64,000 nt of DNA, taken from NCBI GenBank assembly GCA_004138175.2, contig RYFE02000031.1:1-64000 (forward strand). The letters run 5' to 3'. A program made the translations under genes and the position numbers. This document shows positions 48,381 through 58,828 of this stretch, piece by piece. Within the stretch, counting starts at the first letter, position 1, and each line of letters starts with the position of its first letter. Under the pieces are notes generated by a model that worked only from the letters and a program-made list of their open reading frames with translations, had not been told where the DNA came from and made no database searches. The stretch comes from Chloroflexales bacterium ZM16-3 (GTDB lineage: Bacteria; Chloroflexota; Chloroflexia; Chloroflexales; Chloroflexaceae).

Positions 48381-49490
48381 TCACACCATCGCGCCCTGCC
48401 TTCGCCGAAGGAAGACAAACGCCCCGCCCATGATCAGCAGGGCCACCGCGATCATCAGCCAGATATTATGCGCCACAATCGCGATCAGCACCGTCGCAGC
48501 CCAGATCGGGAAGGCCACCGCCAGGGTGATCAGGCCGATCAGGCAGCCGCCGGCCTGCCGGATCACCGGCAGCACGCCGAAGGCCGCGTTGATCGGGCCG
48601 AGCGCCATCGAGAGCCCGGCCCACATCATCATCAGCGTGCCGATGCGGATAACCCAGTCCATGATCGTGTCCTCCACCTGGAGCTGCTTGATCGCCGCCG
48701 CCCGGTCGCCCTCCAGCGCGCGGTAGAGCCGGTCGCCCTTCTCGTTGCTGTAGGCAATGACCTGGCCGCCGCGCTGCGCCCCGAAGACGGTGAGCGACTG
48801 ACCGACAGGCAATGCCTTGTAGGAGATGCGTATGTTGCCGACCTGCGGGTCGCTGAGCGAGCTGCGGCTGATCAGCAGGTAGTTGTCCGCCTGACGGACC
48901 CCGCTGGCTGGGGACAGGATCGCCGGGCTGAGCGGCAGATCCTTCGCCGAGGGCAGCTCCAGGTTCTCCAGATCCAGCTCGTAGGCGCCGATGCTCCCGT
49001 TAGCGGCGGTCAGCGTATCCGAGCTAAACTCCATCGCCGGGTTGCGGTGGCCGCTGGGGTACTCAAATCCCTCCCCGCTCTGCGGAGACGATGTCCACTC
49101 CTTGCGGTAGGTGTAGGTCGTCTCGGTGCGCGTGCCGCCGCCGACCTCATCGCGGGTCTTCGTCTCCTTATGCTCAACCCAGGCGTACATCTCAGCGACG
49201 CGCTCCAGCTTCAGGTAGGCCCCGGGGCGCAGGTAGGGCTCATCGCCGATCGGGTCGGCCTCGATTATGCCGGTCACGGCGATCAGCTGGCCCTCGTTGG
49301 CGGCGTCGGCCCGGTCGGCGCGAGCCACGACACTGGTGGCGGCCACCTGGGCCATATTAGTGCGGCCCTCGCCGAACCAGATCACCGGGAAGGCGGCGAT
49401 GAAGAGCAGCAGGCCGAACCCCGCCCCCACCACTGAGCCGAAGAAGTTGCCGAGGCACCCGGTGCGCCGCACCTGTGTGAAGCTGTTCAT
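48381..49490 (-). CDS. TMEM43-family membrane protein
   Basis: 369 residues: one N-terminal membrane segment (about 20-42), a long external region (to about 265), then three or four C-terminal segments. This is the TMEM43/LUMA layout known in animals and scattered bacteria; the bacterial function is unknown. An AGGGAG precedes the ATG. No partner genes are evident. Confidence 0.78.
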   Translation of the reverse strand: MNSFTQVRRTGCLGNFFGSVVGAGFGLLLFIAAFPVIWFGEGRTNMAQVAATSVVARADRADAANEGQLIAVTGIIEADPIGDEPYLRPGAYLKLERVAEMYAWVEHKETKTRDEVGGGTRTETTYTYRKEWTSSPQSGEGFEYPSGHRNPAMEFSSDTLTAANGSIGAYELDLENLELPSAKDLPLSPAILSPASGVRQADNYLLISRSSLSDPQVGNIRISYKALPVGQSLTVFGAQRGGQVIAYSNEKGDRLYRALEGDRAAAIKQLQVEDTIMDWVIRIGTLMMMWAGLSMALGPINAAFGVLPVIRQAGGCLIGLITLAVAFPIWAATVLIAIVAHNIWLMIAVALLIMGGAFVFLRRRQGAMV

Positions 49491-49564
49491 TGTTCTCCCT
49501 CTCGTGTCTGCGCTGCTGTCATCACGAGAGTATACGCACGCTGGAGGCCCAGGGTCTCATAAGG

Positions 49565-49607
49565 TATTGGCCGTGATGGGCAGCAGTGCTGCCCATCACG
49601 GCCAATA
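49565..49607. terminator. 20-bp perfect hairpin
   Basis: Arms 49565-49584 and 49588-49607 are exact complements with a 3-base loop. It lies upstream of the TMEM43-family gene and could end plus-strand transcription. Confidence 0.65.
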
Positions 49608-49680
49608 TGAAGATCGATCTTGGTGAGCAGAGCCACCTGGCGGGATAACCTCACACCTCACGCCTCACGTATGTTTACCC

Positions 49681-50036
49681 TTCAGGGCGGGAAGCCCAGC
49701 AGCTTTAGCGCTGGGAGGAACGCCCATGCTTTAGCCCGCTTTAGCGCATTGCGTTGCGACAAACTCCGATTTATGGTACAATTGTTCTGTACGAGGCACC
49801 CTGTCGCGAAGGATTGCAGGGCAAACGGTTGGTACATGAACACCTGAACCTTGGCGGTTCCATCGGGGAAACCTCCGATGGGTAAAAGGTTGAAGGTGAC
49901 GTTCCTTCGACGTGCAATCGCGGTCGGGGCTTGCTCCGACCGGGCCTCGGTAAGTAGGCCATACTACTCGGATGCCAGTCGCTTCTCGGCTGGTAGCGCC
50001 AGAGTAAAGCCCAAGTCCTTTTAGGCTTGGGTAGCT
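49681..50036 (+). other. multi-hairpin block, possible IS200/IS605-type end or omega RNA
   Basis: No coding frame is credible, but at least seven short stems follow one another: GGGCG/CGCCC enclosing CCCAGC/GCTGGG (49685-49725), GTACA/TGTAC (49776-49792), CCCTG/CAGGG (49799-49821), AACCTT/AAGGTT enclosing CCATCGG/CCGATGG (49847-49891), CGGTCGG/CCGACCG (49921-49942), GGCCT/AGGCC (49944-49960) and CCCAAG/CTTGGG (50010-50031). GCTTTAGC occurs three times at 49702-49745. Such hairpins with CTTTAG loops are typical of IS605-group ends and TnpB/IscB guide RNAs; the nuclease gene itself is absent. Confidence 0.5.
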
Positions 50037-50043
50037 TACGCGC

Positions 50044-50442
50044 TCACTCCACCACAGCCTCAAAGCTGACATCAACTTCTGGCGCAAGCGAGGCCCGCAC
50101 CGAGCAGTACTTGTTCAGCGAGAGGTCGATCGCACGGTTCAGCTGATCAAGCTCCAGCCCGGCGGCCGACGCCGCGTAGCGCAGGTGGATACGCAGGAAG
50201 GCCCAGGGGGCCTTCTCGGCCTGCTCAGCCGTCACCGTCACCGTCAGCTTATCCAGGCTCAGCTTCCGCTTGCCGATAATCTCGACCACGTCGTGGGCGG
50301 AGCAGCCCGCCAGGGCCATCAGCAGCGCCTCGGAAGGCTTCACCCCAACATCGTCCTTGCCGGAGAAGACTGCGCTGTGGCCACCGCTATCTACCGCCAG
50401 GTAACGCTGGCGCTCGATCCATGTGAGTTCAACCTGAGCCAT
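50044..50442 (-). CDS. OsmC-family peroxiredoxin
   Basis: 132 residues. The two active cysteines are in A-L-A-G-C-S-A-H and L-N-K-Y-C-S-V, the OsmC/Ohr pattern for organic hydroperoxide reduction. Sequence style is closer to OsmC/YhfA than to Ohr. GGAGG eight bases upstream sets the ATG at 50442. Confidence 0.9.
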   Translation of the reverse strand: MAQVELTWIERQRYLAVDSGGHSAVFSGKDDVGVKPSEALLMALAGCSAHDVVEIIGKRKLSLDKLTVTVTAEQAEKAPWAFLRIHLRYAASAAGLELDQLNRAIDLSLNKYCSVRASLAPEVDVSFEAVVE

Positions 50443-50612
50443 ACTCAATTCCTCCCTTTTTACAGTTGCAGGCCATCAGAATAAAGTGTAGCGCGCCGCG
50501 CCGCACCCCCTGGTAAACGCTTTGCCCGCCGGGGTGGAGATACCGCCACATACCCCCCCAGGGTATGATTACAGATTGCAGATTGCAGATTGGGCATACT
50601 TCTCCAATGCAC

Positions 50613-51545
50613 CTAGGGGGCCGCCAGAGGCGTCACCGGCTGCCCGGCGGCGAGCTGGGCCAGGGCTGGCTCCATCTCGTCGAAGGTGATCCCGCCCTCG
50701 TAGCGGTACTGGATGATCCCGTTCGCATCGACCAGGAAGGTCCACGGCTCGGTGAGCAAACCCCACTCGACCATCGGCTCCACCCGTTTCAGCGCCTTGA
50801 AGGACTCGCCGAAGGGGTAGGGGTAGACCTCGACATGGATGAAGTTGAGCTTGCCCTTAAACTCATCCTTCAGCTTCTTCAGCACGGTCAGGTTCGGCCC
50901 ACACACCGCCGTCTGGCAATAGCCGGGGGTGAGGAAGCCAATCACGAAGGGCTTCTTGGCCGCGATCGCGTCAGCAATCGTCAGCTGGTAGAAGTCCGGG
51001 TCTGGGTTGGTGTCCGAGGTGATCTCATTCAGGTTCGGGTTATCGTGGACGGTGAGGTTCTTGCTCGGCAGGGCCGGCTGGCCGATGGCGGGGATGTTCG
51101 AGGTGGGCTTCACATCGAGGCGCAGGTTCACAACCTGCGGGGTAGCGCCGTTGGGGATGGTGAGCTCGACGCTCCAGTTCCCCGGCTTATCGAAGGTGGT
51201 GTAGCCCACGTACAGGCCGAAGGGTAGCCCCTGGCCCCGATAGACCGCGCTGCTCTCGCTCTGCACCTTCGTGTCCTCGCTGCCGTCCAGGTAGAAGAAG
51301 CGCATGCCCAGCTTCAGGTCGGCCTGATTTAGCGGCGTGCCGTTCTGTAGCAGGCCGAGGGCGATTCGGTTCGGCCCGACATCGAGCTCGGACACGGCCA
51401 GCACTGGCACCAGGACGCTGCTAGGCTCGGGCGATACTGCGGGGCTGCTTGACGCTGCCGGCTGTCCGCAGGATGCCAGCGCGGCGATCAGCAGCAGCGC
51501 CATCAGGATCAGGGTGCTGGTTCGGAGTGTGCGAGCAGTGGTCAT
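50613..51545 (-). CDS. thioredoxin-fold lipoprotein
   Basis: 310 residues. A signal peptide ends in lipobox A-A-L-A-S-C. Residues 40-150 form a beta-rich domain; the C-terminal half is a thioredoxin-like domain with a C-Q-T-A-V-C motif (spacing of four between cysteines) followed by G-P-N-L, and a T-F-L-V-D strand. It may act as an extracytoplasmic thiol or copper-linked redox protein, distantly like SCO1. GGGAG precedes the ATG. Specific function unknown. Confidence 0.78.
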   Translation of the reverse strand: MTTARTLRTSTLILMALLLIAALASCGQPAASSSPAVSPEPSSVLVPVLAVSELDVGPNRIALGLLQNGTPLNQADLKLGMRFFYLDGSEDTKVQSESSAVYRGQGLPFGLYVGYTTFDKPGNWSVELTIPNGATPQVVNLRLDVKPTSNIPAIGQPALPSKNLTVHDNPNLNEITSDTNPDPDFYQLTIADAIAAKKPFVIGFLTPGYCQTAVCGPNLTVLKKLKDEFKGKLNFIHVEVYPYPFGESFKALKRVEPMVEWGLLTEPWTFLVDANGIIQYRYEGGITFDEMEPALAQLAAGQPVTPLAAP

Positions 51546-51642
51546 GGTGATCTCCCAGGTTTCAAGTGGTTTCCCTCGGCATTATACCGCTGCCGCCAGG
51601 GGTTGGGGGTTGACAAGGCTATAGCAAATCGCCCCCTCCAGC

Positions 51643-54297
51643 CTACTCCTCGCGCAGCGCCAGCGCCGGGCTCGTCCTGCTCATCGCGTAGGCCGGGTAG
51701 AGCCCGGCCAGCAGCGCGGCCAGCAGCGCCACCAGCATGGCCTGGGCAAAAACCCCAGGGCTCAGGCTCAGCTCCAACGTCCAGCCGAACGAGCGCCGGT
51801 TGATCACATAGACCAGCACCACCGCCAGAGCCAGGCCCAGCGGCGCAGCCAGCAGCCCCGCCGCCAGCCCCATCAGCCCAGTCTGCCCGAGCACCACGCC
51901 CCAGAGCTGCCCCGGCGTCAGCCCGGTGGCCCGCAGCATGCCCAGCTCCCTGGCCCGCTCAAGCTGCAGGGCCATGAGCGCGCTCAGGATGCCGATGAAG
52001 GCCACCACCGTGGCCAGCAGCTGCAGCACCGCCGTGATCGCGAAGGTGCGGTCGAAGATGGCCAGGGTGGCCGCGCGCAGCCCCGCGCTTGAGCGGATCG
52101 TCAGGGTCGGCGGCCCCCCCGGCCACGCACCGACGAGCCCGCGCAGCTCGGCGATCAGCCCGTCCACATCCTGGCCGTCGGCTACGTACAGAGCCAGCGA
52201 CGAGACCGCCGGGTCATCCCACACGGCCCGGTAGGTCGCGTCGGCCATGCGGATCACCCCCCGGTCCGAGCTGTAGTCGTAGTAGACCCCGGCGATCGGG
52301 AAGGCGCGCGGCCCACGGTCGGTGCGCAGCTCCAGGCTATCGCCCAGACCCAGGCCAGTGCGGTAGGCCAGCGGCTCGGAGATAAACACCGCCCCGGCGG
52401 CCCACGCGTCCCAGCCGACATCGCCCCCGCCCTCCACAAAGCGCAGCGACGTGCGCCCGCGCCGGCCCTCGACGCGCATGGCCACCAGCGTCGTCGGGCC
52501 GGCGGCCGTCTCCACCTGCACATTGCGGAAGCGGGTGGCCGCCGCCACGCCCGGCGCGCCCGCCAGCGCCTCCACCAGGGCCGGGGCCAGGGTGGTGTCG
52601 GTGCGGTTGGCCGCGCCCCCCGGCGCCGACACATACACATCGGCCACTAGGCTCTGGCCCAGCCAGCCGATCACCGTCTGCCGAAAGCTGCCCACCATCA
52701 CGCCCACGCCGATCGTCACGCTGATCGCCACCATCAGGGCGGCCACCGCCACGGCGGTGCGCGAGAGCGTGGCCACCACATCGCGGGCGGCCATGCGCCC
52801 GAGCAGCCCGAAGGCCCGCCCCAGCGGCGGCCCGGCCAGCGCCATCATGCCCACCAGCAGGGCCGGGCTGATCAGGGCCGCGCCGATCACGATCGCGAAC
52901 AGGGAGCCGAAGGCCAGGTAGAGGCCGAGGATTGGGGGCTGGGGGTTGGGAGTTGGAGGTTGAGATCCAGCCCCCAGCCCCCAACCCCCAACCCCCAGCA
53001 AAGCCACGCCCAGCCCGATCAGGGCCAGCCCGGCCAGCGCCGCCCGAGGCACCGCCCTGCGCATCCGCTCCTCCGCGCTAGAGCGGCGCAGCACCGTGCG
53101 CGGCGGCGTCCGCATCGCCTCCAGGGCCGGGACGCACGCCGCCAGCAGGGTCGCCCCCACCCCCAGCAGCAGACCCTTCAGCAGCACCGCCGGGTCCACG
53201 CTCAGGCCGCGCACCGTCACCGTGAAGTACAGGTCGTTAATCGTGCGCGTCACCAGCACCACAAGGCCGCGCCCGAGCAGCACGCCCAGCCCCAGGCCGA
53301 GCAGCGAGCCGACCAGGCTGATCAGCGCCGCCTCTCCCAGCACCATGGCCAAGATCTGCCTGCGCGTCACGCCCACGCAGCGCAGGGTGCCCAGCATACC
53401 GCGCCGCTGCACCACGCTGAAGGTCACGGTGTTATAGATCAGGAACATGCCCACGATCAGAGCCAGCAGGCTCAGCGCGGTCAGGTTCAGCTCAAAGGCG
53501 CGGGTCATCTGCTCCAGGGCCGAGGATCGCGCCGCCGCCCGCTCAAGGCTCGCGCCGGGGGGCAAGACGGCGGCTATGGCCGCCTCCGGCCCAGGTGCTT
53601 GGGGGGCGACCGCTGATGCAGCGTCCGCTCCAAGGATAAGGTCAATCCTGGAGAGCCTGCCAACCATCCCCAGCAGCTCCTGAGCCGTGGCGATATCGGT
53701 AACGAACAGGCTCTCCATCGCCCGCGCGCTCAGGTCGTCGGATGGCTCCAGCAGGCCGACCACCCGCACCTCCGCCGTGCGCGCCCCGAACCGCAGGGCC
53801 AGCCTGTCGCCCGGCGCGACGCCGTACTGCGCGGCCAGCGGCGCGGCCATGAGGACGGTATCCGGCTCCACCAGCAGCCGGGAGAGATCCACCGGCGCAT
53901 CGGCGGCGTCCGCGCCCACACCGAGGCCGGGGCCGCCCAGGTAGGCCCGGAACGGCCCCTCGGCGAAGGGGTCCACCCCCAGCAGGTGTACGGTCAGCCC
54001 GCCGAGGGCCGGGGCCACGGCGTAGCCCTCAACCACCGGCGCCGAGGGGCGCACGGCCATAGCCACGCGCAGCTTTATGTAAAGCGACTCATCCAGCCCC
54101 GCCGGCCCGCCGACGATCTGGTGGGTGGCCCGGCCAGCCACGCTCTCGGTGGAGAGGGCGAAGGCCCGCGAGGCGCTGGCGTTAGCCAGGTCGATCGCCA
54201 CGACAACGGCAACGCCGAGGGCGACGCCGAGCACGCAGAGGCCGATCTGCCAGGGGTGGCGCAGCAGGTAGCGGACGGATGTCCGTAGTAAGATCAT
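51643..54297 (-). CDS. FtsX-like ABC transporter permease with in-frame repeat insert
   Basis: 884 residues in two similar halves: each has an N-terminal membrane anchor, an external MacB-like domain and three FtsX-type membrane segments. Such permeases move lipids, lipoproteins or peptides with a separate ATPase, which is not encoded nearby. At about residues 432-456 an inserted heptamer repeat codes G-V-G-G-W-G-L-G-A-G and P-T-P-N-P-Q-P-P in the linker between the halves. AGGAGG six bases upstream sets the ATG at 54297. Confidence 0.9.
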   Translation of the reverse strand: MILLRTSVRYLLRHPWQIGLCVLGVALGVAVVVAIDLANASASRAFALSTESVAGRATHQIVGGPAGLDESLYIKLRVAMAVRPSAPVVEGYAVAPALGGLTVHLLGVDPFAEGPFRAYLGGPGLGVGADAADAPVDLSRLLVEPDTVLMAAPLAAQYGVAPGDRLALRFGARTAEVRVVGLLEPSDDLSARAMESLFVTDIATAQELLGMVGRLSRIDLILGADAASAVAPQAPGPEAAIAAVLPPGASLERAAARSSALEQMTRAFELNLTALSLLALIVGMFLIYNTVTFSVVQRRGMLGTLRCVGVTRRQILAMVLGEAALISLVGSLLGLGLGVLLGRGLVVLVTRTINDLYFTVTVRGLSVDPAVLLKGLLLGVGATLLAACVPALEAMRTPPRTVLRRSSAEERMRRAVPRAALAGLALIGLGVALLGVGGWGLGAGSQPPTPNPQPPILGLYLAFGSLFAIVIGAALISPALLVGMMALAGPPLGRAFGLLGRMAARDVVATLSRTAVAVAALMVAISVTIGVGVMVGSFRQTVIGWLGQSLVADVYVSAPGGAANRTDTTLAPALVEALAGAPGVAAATRFRNVQVETAAGPTTLVAMRVEGRRGRTSLRFVEGGGDVGWDAWAAGAVFISEPLAYRTGLGLGDSLELRTDRGPRAFPIAGVYYDYSSDRGVIRMADATYRAVWDDPAVSSLALYVADGQDVDGLIAELRGLVGAWPGGPPTLTIRSSAGLRAATLAIFDRTFAITAVLQLLATVVAFIGILSALMALQLERARELGMLRATGLTPGQLWGVVLGQTGLMGLAAGLLAAPLGLALAVVLVYVINRRSFGWTLELSLSPGVFAQAMLVALLAALLAGLYPAYAMSRTSPALALREE
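52930..53000. repeat. heptamer repeat inside the FtsX gene
   Basis: GGGGGTT-type units on one arm and CCCCAAC-type on the other, about 70 bases, in frame with the permease gene. Confidence 0.9.
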
Positions 54298-54339
54298 GGG
54301 TGTCCTCCTGACACCCATGATACCTGTTTTTGCAGAGTA

Positions 54340-54372
54340 CCCAACCCCCAACCCCCAACCCCCAACCCCCAG
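54340..54372. repeat. C-rich heptamer array
   Basis: Four ACCCCCA units between the divergent FtsX permease and the small exported protein gene. Confidence 0.85.
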
Positions 54373-54476
54373 AACTATAGCTCCCCCTTATCTCATCTGC
54401 ACAGCTCCTAAACATCTTCTCGCTAAGATATCCACATCGGGAAGATCGCCCGACAGCACAGATACGGAGATAACCA

Positions 54477-54776
54477 ATGGCACGCACAGATACCTCACGG
54501 CGCCAGCAGCTGGTGGCCGGCCTTAAATCGGCAGTCGCGACGGCAGCAATCGTCGGCACCCTGGGTGGGTGGGCCGCCTTCAGCCCGTCTAGCGCAACCA
54601 ATACCGCCAGCGTAGATACGGGCGCGGTCGCGGCTACGGTGGCGACGAGCGCGCCTGTGGCGGCGGTTGTTGACACCACGGCGGCGAGCACGACCGCCAG
54701 CGGCAACACCACAGTCGCCAGCGCCAGCCAGTCCAGCCAGCGCGGCGCAGTCACATCGACCCGCTCATCGCGGTAG
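54477..54776 (+). CDS. small Ala/Ser/Thr-rich anchored protein
   Basis: 99 residues. One hydrophobic segment (about 17-36) with twin-Arg-free basic N-terminus, then an Ala/Thr/Ser/Val low-complexity tail probably exported. No family is recognised. GGAGA is seven bases from the ATG. It precedes the ferric-reductase-like gene by 46 bases on the same strand and may be its partner. Confidence 0.62.
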   Translation: MARTDTSRRQQLVAGLKSAVATAAIVGTLGGWAAFSPSSATNTASVDTGAVAATVATSAPVAAVVDTTAASTTASGNTTVASASQSSQRGAVTSTRSSR

Positions 54777-54822
54777 TAAGGGCGCGGCACGCTGCGCCCC
54801 AGGATAGAGAGGAATAGAGCTT

Positions 54823-55599
54823 ATGCAGCAGACAATAACGCCCCCGGTTCCGGCGACGGGACAGGTGACGGGCTCAGGTAATAGCACGCCCCGGCTCCCG
54901 GCCAAGGGCCAGGCGGCGGACGCAGGCGACGGGCTGATCACATTCCTGCCGCCGCTGATCGGCGCCGTGATGGGGGTGGGGATCATGCTCGGGGTGGGCG
55001 CGATGCTCAGCGGACAGGCGGGCGGGCTCGTCGCCCTGGGCGCGGCCCTGCTAGGCCAGCACAGCGCCTGGTACCTCTCGCGGGCCAGCGCCTTCGCCTC
55101 ATACGTGCTGCTCTGGTGGTCGATGATCCTGGGGCTCTCGATCACCAGCAAGGCGGCGCGGGCGTGGCCGGGCGGCCCGGCGGCGGCCGACCTGCACGAG
55201 CACGCCAGCCTGCTCGGCCTGGGCTTCGGGGTGCTGCACGCTGTCGTGCTGCTAGGCGACCAGTACATCGGCTACTCGCTGACTCAGATCCTGGTGCCCT
55301 TCTCCGGGAGCTACCAGCCCTTCTGGGTGGGCCTCGGGCAGGTGGGGATCTACCTGATGGCCCTGGTGACGCTGAGCTTCTACGTGCGCAAGCAGATCGG
55401 CGCGAAGACCTGGCGGGCTATCCACTTTATGAGCTTCCTGGTGTTCGCCCTGGCCCTCGGCCACGGCATATTCAGCGGCAGCGACAGCGGCACCGTCTGG
55501 GCCTTCTGGATGTACATTGGCACCGGCGCGAGCGTGCTCTTCATGACGCTCTACCGCATCCTGCTGAGAAAGCCGGCCCCGGCGCCCCGCTTGGCATAA
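54823..55599 (+). CDS. ferric-reductase-like transmembrane protein
   Basis: 258 residues. A Pro/Gly-rich N-terminal tail precedes six membrane segments. Histidines in L-H-E-H-A and V-L-H-A-V on one helix and in I-H-F-M-S and L-G-H-G-I on another fit b-type haem ligation as in the ferric reductase/YedZ transmembrane domain. No flavin or NAD domain is fused, so an electron donor or partner is needed. The AGGAATAG before the ATG is a modest ribosome site. Confidence 0.78.
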   Translation: MQQTITPPVPATGQVTGSGNSTPRLPAKGQAADAGDGLITFLPPLIGAVMGVGIMLGVGAMLSGQAGGLVALGAALLGQHSAWYLSRASAFASYVLLWWSMILGLSITSKAARAWPGGPAAADLHEHASLLGLGFGVLHAVVLLGDQYIGYSLTQILVPFSGSYQPFWVGLGQVGIYLMALVTLSFYVRKQIGAKTWRAIHFMSFLVFALALGHGIFSGSDSGTVWAFWMYIGTGASVLFMTLYRILLRKPAPAPRLA

Positions 55600-55611
55600 A
55601 CGTTGATCTAA

Positions 55612-55648
55612 AAAGGCGTGGGGTCGGCTATGCCGACCCCACGCCTTT
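55612..55648. terminator. 17-bp bidirectional terminator
   Basis: Arms 55612-55628 and 55632-55648 are exact complements with AAA/TTT ends. It lies between convergent genes. Confidence 0.85.
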
Positions 55649-55667
55649 GTGGTATAAGCTGCTCTCG

Positions 55668-57251
<1,584 letters not shown>

Positions 57252-57313
57252 AGCGCATGCTCCTTATATGCGTGATCAGCGATTCAGCTGCATTATAGCG
57301 CAGCCAGTCACAG

Positions 57314-57432
57314 CCGATAGCGCCCGGCGGGCCTCGGCTGGCGACTGGAAGTCGCGCCGACGGGGCGCGTTGCGCCGGGCGTCGGCCTGCGCCGACGCGG
57401 GAGCCGCCCGCGCGGGCGGGCGGCTGGCCGCG
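57314..57432. repeat. REP-like element B, copy 2
   Basis: Reverse-oriented copy of the 35.1 kb element; 57336-57398 is identical over 63 bases. It abuts the stop of the DAK2-like gene. Confidence 0.85.
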
Positions 57433-58188
57433 TCAGCGCCCGCTGAACAGCGAGCCGAGCACATCGATGATCGTGCTGGCGGCGGAGGGCTGCTGGGCGG
57501 GCTGGGCGGGCTGGGCAGGCTGGGCGGGTGCCTGCTTCTGGGCCTGGCTGCGCATGGCGCTCTGGAGCAGCGCGCCGAACATGCCCTCCAGCATCGAGGC
57601 CGCCCCAGCGGCGCCGGGGTCCACCTCGCCGGTGGTGTCGCGGCCGGCACCCTTGCCGTAGCCGGTGGACGCGCCTGCGGTGGCGGTGGCCCCCCGACGG
57701 CTGCTCAGCAGTCCGCTCAGGATGGCCTCCATCTCAGACTGGCCATTATTCTTAGCGTCCAGGTAGGCCATCACCCCAGGCACAACCGAATCAAGCATAG
57801 AGCCCTCGCCGGGCTTGCTGCTATTGGCCTTCTGTATGCCGCCGAGGAGCGACTGCAGCAGCGGCATCAGGTCGTCGAGGCTAAAGCTGCTCTTGCCCTT
57901 CAGCTCGGTGGCGGCGTCCTGGAAGCCCGAGGCGTAGATCGGGGCAGTGGCACCCTTACCGTCTTCGCGCAGCACCTGAGCGGCCTGGCCGAGCGCCTGG
58001 CCGATGTCGGCCTGGCCGCCCTGGCCAGTGACCTTGCGCAGGGTGCTGGTGACGAGCTGGAAGTTATGGACCATATTGTCGCCGCTGTTGCCGTTATTGC
58101 GGTCGAGCTTGTTCAGGCTGTTCTGGTCGCGCTCAAGGTTCTGGGTGATCGCCTCGAAGATGGCGACCAGGCTGTCGGCTGAGGCCAT
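57433..58188 (-). CDS. DAK2/DhaL-like domain protein
   Basis: 251 residues. The pattern N-S-G-D-N-M near residue 35 and the later T-G-Y-G-K-G and D-P-G-A-A-G-A motifs resemble the DhaL/DAK2 helical barrel that binds nucleotide in dihydroxyacetone kinase. Some metal-binding Asp residues are lacking, so kinase activity is doubtful. The C-terminus is a P-A-Q repeat and a short hydrophobic tail. AAGGAG six bases before the ATG. Confidence 0.62.
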   Translation of the reverse strand: MASADSLVAIFEAITQNLERDQNSLNKLDRNNGNSGDNMVHNFQLVTSTLRKVTGQGGQADIGQALGQAAQVLREDGKGATAPIYASGFQDAATELKGKSSFSLDDLMPLLQSLLGGIQKANSSKPGEGSMLDSVVPGVMAYLDAKNNGQSEMEAILSGLLSSRRGATATAGASTGYGKGAGRDTTGEVDPGAAGAASMLEGMFGALLQSAMRSQAQKQAPAQPAQPAQPAQQPSAASTIIDVLGSLFSGR

Positions 58189-58247
58189 GGGATGCTCCTT
58201 AATAGTACCTGGGCTGCAACGGCATTATAGCATTGCGAAGTAGGCCG

Positions 58248-58338
58248 GGGGCTGCGCGCCCCAGACCCTGTGGGCTCATGCTGGGGCTGCGCGCCCCAGA
58301 CCCTGTGGGCTCATGCTGGGGCTGCGCGCCCCAGACCC
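58248..58338. repeat. 35-bp tandem repeat, 2.6 copies
   Basis: Units start at 58248, 58283 and 58318; each begins with the palindrome GGGGCTGCGCGCCCC. The gap to the next array (58346-58690) holds GC-rich palindromic sequence and no credible gene. Confidence 0.85.
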
Positions 58339-58694
58339 GCGCCAAGGGGCGCTTGCCCCCTGGACCCCCGCGAGGGACTTCGTCCCTTCGAACCCTGGAA
58401 TCTTAGGCTGGCGGCTTTTGGACAGCCCGTTGTCATGCCCGTACGCAGGTGCGGGTAGTCTTGCCTCATTGGGAATGCTGCTGCCCGACACAGGAAAAGC
58501 GGCTGGCACGGCATCTCCCGCACCGCACGTAGGCCAAACAACGTGCATTCCAAGCTGAGGCAGCATCAGATTCAGGGGGTCTGGGGGGCGCAGCGCCCCC
58601 AGCGGGGGTCCCGGGGGCTGGCCCCCGGGGCGGGGCGCGGGGCGCAGCGCCCGCATCCGAGATCTACTTACCCGCAGAGGCTACGGAGCGCGAA

Positions 58695-58785
58695 GCGCAG
58701 CGCCCGCAACGGGCGCGGGGCGCAGCGCCCGCAACGGGCGCGGGGCGCAGCGCCCGCAACGGGCGCGGGGCGCAGCGCCCGCATT
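58695..58785. repeat. 25-bp tandem repeat, ~4 copies
   Basis: CAGCGCCCGCAAC recurs at exact 25-base steps from 58698, 58723, 58748 to 58773, with a slightly altered last unit. Each unit is self-complementary in part. Confidence 0.85.
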
Positions 58786-58786
58786 C

Positions 58787-58828
58787 GGATCACGAAGCAG
58801 AAGGGATACCCCTACTGCTTCGTGATCC
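58787..58828. terminator. 14-bp hairpin over the acyl-CoA synthetase stop
   Basis: GGATCACGAAGCAG (58787-58800) pairs exactly with 58815-58828, which encodes the last codons of the synthetase; the stop codon is in the loop. Confidence 0.7.

Noticed and set aside
49731-50087. 118-codon minus-strand frame across the hairpin block
   Set aside because: It crosses all the stems and overlaps the osmC 3' end; composition is not protein-like.
58248-58785. Tandem repeats considered as a CRISPR array
   Set aside because: The 25- and 35-bp units are head-to-tail without unique spacers.
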